A stretch of DNA of 8,031 bases from Gammaproteobacteria bacterium. Lineage in GTDB: Bacteria; Pseudomonadota; Gammaproteobacteria; Chromatiales; Chromatiaceae. This document shows positions 3,748-8,031 of this stretch, in pieces. Both the position numbers and the translations under genes were made by a program. Location of the stretch: the NCBI GenBank assembly GCA_008080925.1, contig VMDJ01000092.1, positions 1 through 8,031 of the forward strand, given 5' to 3'. The notes beneath the pieces are model-generated. The model searched no databases. It saw only the letters and a list, made by a program, of their open reading frames with translations, and was not told the origin of the DNA. The first letter of the stretch is position 1. Each line of letters opens with the position of its first letter.

Positions 3748-6700
3748 ATGGCCTATTCGTTCACCGAGAAGAAGCGTATTCGTAAAGACTTCGGCAAGCG
3801 TTCGAGCATTCTAGAAGTGCCGTTCTTGCTGGCGACTCAAATTGAGTCTTACCGTGAATTCCTACAGGCTGATACGCCTATTGCTGATCGTATTAATAAC
3901 GGTCTGCATGCTGCGTTCCAGTCAGTGTTCCCAATTGTCAGTTACTCTGGCAGTGCGGCATTGGAGTATGTGAGCTACCGCTTAGGCGAGCCAACCTTCG
4001 ATGAGCGTGAGTGTCAGTTGCGCGGCGCAACCTTTGCAGCGCCTCTGCGCGTGATGGTTCGCTTGGTCATCTACGATCGAGATGCACCAGCTGGCTCTAA
4101 ATCAATTAAAGAAGTGAAGGACCAAGAAATCTACATGGGTGAATTGCCACTCATGACTGATAACGGCACCTTCATCATCAACGGTACTGAGCGTGTAATC
4201 GTTTCTCAGTTGCACCGTTCACCTGGCGTGTTCTTCGATCACGATAAAGGTAAGACACACTCTTCTGGTAAGTTGCTGTTCTCAGCACGCGTGATTCCTT
4301 ACCGTGGCTCTTGGTTGGACTTCGAGTTTGACCCTAAAGACCAAGTTTTCGTTCGTATAGACCGTCGTCGTAAGCTGCCTGCAACTATCTTGTTGCGTGC
4401 CTTAGGTTACGAGACAGAAGAGATCTTGGATGTCTTCTTCGAGAACGACACCTTTACCTTCCAAAAAGATGGTTTGCAGTTGGCGCTCGTGCCTTCACGT
4501 TTGCGTGGTGAGACGGCAGCCTTTGCGATCAAGTCTGGCCGTAAAGTGCTTGTTGAAGAAGGTAAGCGCATTACCGCTAAACACATCCGTGACTTAGAAG
4601 CGGCTGGCATTGATAAGTTGGATGTCGACAAGGAATACCTCATTGGTAAGACCTTGGCGCACAACATTGTTGATACTGATACGGGTGAGTTGATTGCTAA
4701 CGCAAACGACGAGATCACTGAAGAGTTGATGAACACCTTGTTCGAGAAGGGCGTGAAAGAGATTCGTACTCTGTTCACTAACGACTTGGATCACGGTCCT
4801 TATATCTCTGACACCTTGCGTACTGACCCAACCTCTAACGCGCTTGAGGCGATGGTTGAGATCTATCGCATGATGCGTCCTGGTGAGCCACCAACAAAAG
4901 ATGCTGCGCAGAACTTGTTCCATAACTTGTTCTTCACTGACGATCGTTATGACCTGTCTGCGGTAGGTCGTATGAAGTTCAACCGTCGTCTTGGCCGTGA
5001 AGAAGCTGAAGGCGCGGGCATCTTGTATGACCACAAATACTTCTCTGCGCGTGATGACGAAGAGTCGGTTGCGGCAGTTAAGACCTATGGCGAAACGTCT
5101 GACATCCTTGAAGTGATGAAGACCTTGGTTGCGATCCGTGATGGTAACGGTGTTGTCGACGATATCGACCACTTGGGTAACCGTCGCGTACGTTGCGTTG
5201 GCGAGATGGCGGAAAATCAATTCCGTGTTGGTCTTGTACGTGTTGAGCGTGCGGTTAAAGAGCGTCTGACTTTGGCGGAAGCTGAAGGTTTGATGCCTCA
5301 AGAGATGATCAATGCGAAGCCTGTTTCGGCTGCAATCAAAGAGTTCTTTGGTTCATCACAACTTTCGCAGTTCATGGACCAAAACAACCCATTATCAGAA
5401 GTCACGCACAAGCGTCGTGTTTCTGCATTAGGCCCAGGCGGCTTGGCGCGTGAGCGTGCAGGTTTCGAGGTTCGTGACGTACACCCAACACACTACGGTC
5501 GTGTATGTCCTATCGAAACACCTGAAGGTCCAAACATTGGTTTGATCAACTCATTGGCGGTTTACGCGCGTACTAACAAGTACGGCTTCTTGGAAACCCC
5601 ATACGTAAAAGTTGAAAACGGCAAAGTAACCGATCAAGTCGATTACTTGTCAGCGATTGAAGAAGGTCGTTACGTGATCGCTCAGGCGAACGCGAACCTA
5701 GATGGTAAAGGTAAGTTTGTTGATGACTTGATCTCATGTCGTCACCAGAACGAATTCACCTTGTCTACGCCAGATGCGATTGAGTATATGGACGTCTCTC
5801 CAAAGCAGATCGTATCTGTAGCGGCGTCAATCATTCCATTCTTGGAGCACGACGACGCGAACCGTGCATTGATGGGTGCAAACATGCAACGTCAAGCGGT
5901 TCCAACACTACGTGCTGAAAAGCCACTGGTTGGTACTGGTATGGAGCGTACCGTTGCTGTCGACTCGGGTGTTACCGTTGTTGCTAAGCGTGGCGGTGTT
6001 ATCGAGTCAGTTGACGCGGCACGTATCGTTGTTCGTGTTAACGATGATGAGACCAAAGCGGGCGAGCCAGGTGTGGACATCTACAACCTGACCAAGTACA
6101 CCCGTTCTAACCAGAATACCTGTATTAACCAGCGTCCATTGGTTCACGTTGGCAATACGGTGTCACGTGGCGACGTCATGGCTGACGGCCCTTCAACCGA
6201 CATGGGTGAATTGGCGCTGGGTCAGAACATGCGTATCGCGTTCATGCCTTGGAACGGTTACAACTTCGAAGACTCGATCTTGGTGTCTGAAGAAGTGGTT
6301 AAAGAAGATCGTTTCACCACCATCCACGTTGAAGAAATCGTGTGTATGGCGCGTGATACCAAGCTAGGACCTGAAGAGATCACTGGCGACATTCCAAACG
6401 TGGGTGAAGCCGCTCTCGCGAAGCTTGATGAGTCAGGCATCGTTTATGTTGGTGCGGAAGTTAACGAAGGCGACATCTTGGTCGGTAAAGTAACCCCTAA
6501 GGGTGAAACTCAGCTGACCCCTGAAGAGAAATTGCTGCGTGCAATCTTCGGTGAGAAAGCGTCTGACGTTAAAGATACTTCGACCCGTGTTTCAACTAAG
6601 ACGGCTGGTACGGTTATCGACGTACGTGTCTTCACCCGTGATGGTGTTGAGAAAGATGCACGTGCGATGCAGATCGAAGAAGCTGAATTGGCAAGTGTTC

Positions 6701-7869
6701 GTAAGGACCTTGATGATCAGTTGCGCATCATGGAAGAAGACACCTTTGCGCGTGTTGAAACCATGTTGCTCGGTAAGCAGATGGTTGATGGCTCTAAAGT
6801 CACCAAAGGTCAGCTTGAAGAAACTAAGCGTGATGAGTGGCTGAAGATTCGTTTGAAGAACGAAGAAGCGGCATCACAACTCGAAGCGATTGCGAAGCAG
6901 GTAGAAGATCTACGTTCTGAATTCCGTACTCGTTACGAAGAGAAGAAGCGCAAGCTCACCGCAGGTGATGACTTAGCACCTGGCGTCTTGAAGATGGTTA
7001 AGGTTTACGTTGCGGTTAAGCGTCGTATTCAACCGGGTGACAAGATGGCGGGTCGTCACGGTAACAAGGGTGTTATCTCTCGTATCGTGCCTGTAGAAGA
7101 TATGCCATTCGACGAAAATGGTCGTCCAGTTCAAATCGTATTGAACCCACTGGGTGTACCTTCTCGTATGAACATCGGTCAGGTTCTCGAAACTCACTTA
7201 GGTTTCGCGGCCAAAGGTATCGGTGAGCGCATTGGTCAGATGTTAGATGACCAAGCGAAAGCGAAAGATATGCGTGACTTCTTGGATAAGGTTTACAACA
7301 ACAGTGGTAAGCAAGAAGACCTGAAGTCATTTACTGACGAAGAGTTGTTCGAAATGGCGAATAACCTGCGTGGTGGTGTGCCAATGGCAACCCCAGTATT
7401 CGACGGTGCGCATGAAGACGAAATTCGTTACATGTTGGACTTGGCCGGTGCAGATGCAGATGGTCAATGTCAGTTGTACGACGGTCGTACCGGTGATGCA
7501 TTCGAGCGTCGAGTAACCGTCGGTTACATGTACATGATCAAGTTGAACCACTTGGTTGATGACAAGATGCACGCACGTTCAACTGGTCCATATAGTTTGG
7601 TTACGCAACAGCCTCTGGGTGGTAAAGCTCAGTTTGGTGGTCAGCGCTTCGGTGAGATGGAAGTGTGGGCACTTGAGGCATACGGCGCGGCTTACACCTT
7701 GCAGGAAATGCTGACGGTTAAGTCGGACGACGTAAATGGTCGTACCCGTATGTACAAGAACATTGTTGACGGCGATCACCGTATGGAAGCAGGCATGCCT
7801 GAATCATTCAACGTATTGGTCAAGGAGATTCGTTCCTTGGGCATCAACATTGAGCTGGAGCAAGACTAA
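3748..7869 (+). CDS. rpoB: DNA-directed RNA polymerase subunit beta
   Basis: This 1373-residue catalytic subunit of RNA polymerase starts MAYSFTEKKRIRKDFGKR, colinear with E. coli. The rifampicin-binding region is GSSQLSQFMDQNNPLSE (535-551) with THKRRVSALGPGG; Q541, D544, H554 and S559 equal E. coli Q513, D516, H526 and S531, so the wild-type residues of a sensitive enzyme are kept. The flap-tip helix is EEKLLRAIF (926-934). Active-site lysines lie in PGDKMAGRHGNKG (K1099 and K1107, E. coli K1065 and K1073). The end matches MPESFNVL…SLGINIELE. It is 31 residues longer than E. coli beta. By alignment from memory this is +6 near the N-terminus, +22 at about 427-450 and +6 in the SI2 region, less 3 near the end. 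The stop overlaps rpoC. Confidence 0.98.
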   Translation: MAYSFTEKKRIRKDFGKRSSILEVPFLLATQIESYREFLQADTPIADRINNGLHAAFQSVFPIVSYSGSAALEYVSYRLGEPTFDERECQLRGATFAAPLRVMVRLVIYDRDAPAGSKSIKEVKDQEIYMGELPLMTDNGTFIINGTERVIVSQLHRSPGVFFDHDKGKTHSSGKLLFSARVIPYRGSWLDFEFDPKDQVFVRIDRRRKLPATILLRALGYETEEILDVFFENDTFTFQKDGLQLALVPSRLRGETAAFAIKSGRKVLVEEGKRITAKHIRDLEAAGIDKLDVDKEYLIGKTLAHNIVDTDTGELIANANDEITEELMNTLFEKGVKEIRTLFTNDLDHGPYISDTLRTDPTSNALEAMVEIYRMMRPGEPPTKDAAQNLFHNLFFTDDRYDLSAVGRMKFNRRLGREEAEGAGILYDHKYFSARDDEESVAAVKTYGETSDILEVMKTLVAIRDGNGVVDDIDHLGNRRVRCVGEMAENQFRVGLVRVERAVKERLTLAEAEGLMPQEMINAKPVSAAIKEFFGSSQLSQFMDQNNPLSEVTHKRRVSALGPGGLARERAGFEVRDVHPTHYGRVCPIETPEGPNIGLINSLAVYARTNKYGFLETPYVKVENGKVTDQVDYLSAIEEGRYVIAQANANLDGKGKFVDDLISCRHQNEFTLSTPDAIEYMDVSPKQIVSVAASIIPFLEHDDANRALMGANMQRQAVPTLRAEKPLVGTGMERTVAVDSGVTVVAKRGGVIESVDAARIVVRVNDDETKAGEPGVDIYNLTKYTRSNQNTCINQRPLVHVGNTVSRGDVMADGPSTDMGELALGQNMRIAFMPWNGYNFEDSILVSEEVVKEDRFTTIHVEEIVCMARDTKLGPEEITGDIPNVGEAALAKLDESGIVYVGAEVNEGDILVGKVTPKGETQLTPEEKLLRAIFGEKASDVKDTSTRVSTKTAGTVIDVRVFTRDGVEKDARAMQIEEAELASVRKDLDDQLRIMEEDTFARVETMLLGKQMVDGSKVTKGQLEETKRDEWLKIRLKNEEAASQLEAIAKQVEDLRSEFRTRYEEKKRKLTAGDDLAPGVLKMVKVYVAVKRRIQPGDKMAGRHGNKGVISRIVPVEDMPFDENGRPVQIVLNPLGVPSRMNIGQVLETHLGFAAKGIGERIGQMLDDQAKAKDMRDFLDKVYNNSGKQEDLKSFTDEELFEMANNLRGGVPMATPVFDGAHEDEIRYMLDLAGADADGQCQLYDGRTGDAFERRVTVGYMYMIKLNHLVDDKMHARSTGPYSLVTQQPLGGKAQFGGQRFGEMEVWALEAYGAAYTLQEMLTVKSDDVNGRTRMYKNIVDGDHRMEAGMPESFNVLVKEIRSLGINIELEQD

Positions 7870-8031
7870 TGAAAGATCTATTGAAGATTCTGAAGCAACA
7901 GGGTCAGGTCGAGGAATTTGATTCAATCCGCATTGGCCTTTCATCTCCAGACATGATCCGTTCATGGTCTTTTGGTGAAGTTAAGAAGCCTGAGACTATC
8001 AACTACCGCACCTTCAAGCCTGAGCGTGAAG
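7869..8031 (+). CDS. rpoC: DNA-directed RNA polymerase subunit beta', N-terminal end (partial)
   Basis: The A of the rpoB TAA is the first base of the ATG (TAATG). The frame gives 54 residues plus one base before the window ends, starting MKDLLKILKQQGQVEEFD and containing SSPDMIRSWSFGEVKKPE, which matches E. coli beta' almost residue for residue at the start of the clamp. The zinc-binding cysteines and the catalytic NADFDGD motif lie beyond the window. GGAG at 7857-7860 inside rpoB is a plausible ribosome binding site, and the overlap suggests coupling that keeps beta and beta' in balance. Confidence 0.97.
   Translation, partial: MKDLLKILKQQGQVEEFDSIRIGLSSPDMIRSWSFGEVKKPETINYRTFKPERE

Noticed and set aside
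4594..5301. 235-codon minus-strand open frame opposite rpoB
   Set aside because: The long open frame arises from rpoB codon bias; the product resembles no known family and no ribosome binding site was evident.
1..8031. A novel multi-gene or mobile system
   Set aside because: All coding sequence belongs to the universally conserved tuf-secE-nusG-rplKAJL-rpoBC block in its standard order, with no foreign insertions or unexplained gap above 300 bases.

Overview
The window is the conserved bacterial tuf – tRNA-Trp – secE – nusG – rplK – rplA – rplJ – rplL – rpoB – rpoC locus, with every gene on the + strand. The proteins look gammaproteobacterial: SecE, NusG, L11, L1, L10, L7/L12 and beta align with the E. 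coli proteins as I remember them, mostly with little length change. A tRNA-Trp between tuf and secE, a longer L10 and a 1373-residue beta subunit (E. coli 1342) point away from the Enterobacterales. A Pseudomonadales/Oceanospirillales/Cellvibrionales-like relative is my guess, made without any search. The genes appear vertically inherited; I see no mobile element, CRISPR array, integron or phage feature.

Layout: 1-57 is the last 18 codons of tuf (EF-Tu). A GC-rich terminator-like hairpin follows at 80-120. tRNA-Trp (121-196, anticodon CCA) lies directly after it and only 14 bases before secE (211-588). nusG follows secE after 2 bases. The 81-base nusG-rplK gap carries two hairpins, one of them a candidate L1 operator. 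rplK and rplA overlap by one base (TAATG). A 240-base structured leader, the L10 leader, precedes rplJ, whose real start is best placed at a TTG at 2579. A strikingly U-rich 60-base spacer precedes rplL. The 212-base rplL-rpoB gap holds a strong intrinsic terminator (attenuator), a long RNase III-type hairpin and a third stem-loop. rpoB runs 3748-7869, and rpoC starts on its stop codon (TAATG) and leaves the window at 8031.

The genes couple translation, secretion and transcription. EF-Tu and the L11/L1/L10/L12 proteins form the elongation-factor delivery and GTPase centre of the 50S subunit. SecE belongs to the membrane translocon, NusG links RNA polymerase to Rho and the ribosome, and beta and beta' are the catalytic subunits of RNA polymerase. 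Ribosomal proteins in such operons repress their own mRNA (L1 on rplK-rplA, L10-L12 on rplJ-rplL), and attenuation before rpoB lowers polymerase output relative to ribosomal protein.

I found no undescribed multi-gene system. The points worth a second look are regulatory or structural variations: competing hairpins over the rplJ ribosome binding site, an L10 stalk-binding tail about 10 residues longer than in E. coli, a 22-residue insertion in the beta lobe, and the crowded tRNA-Trp/secE junction.
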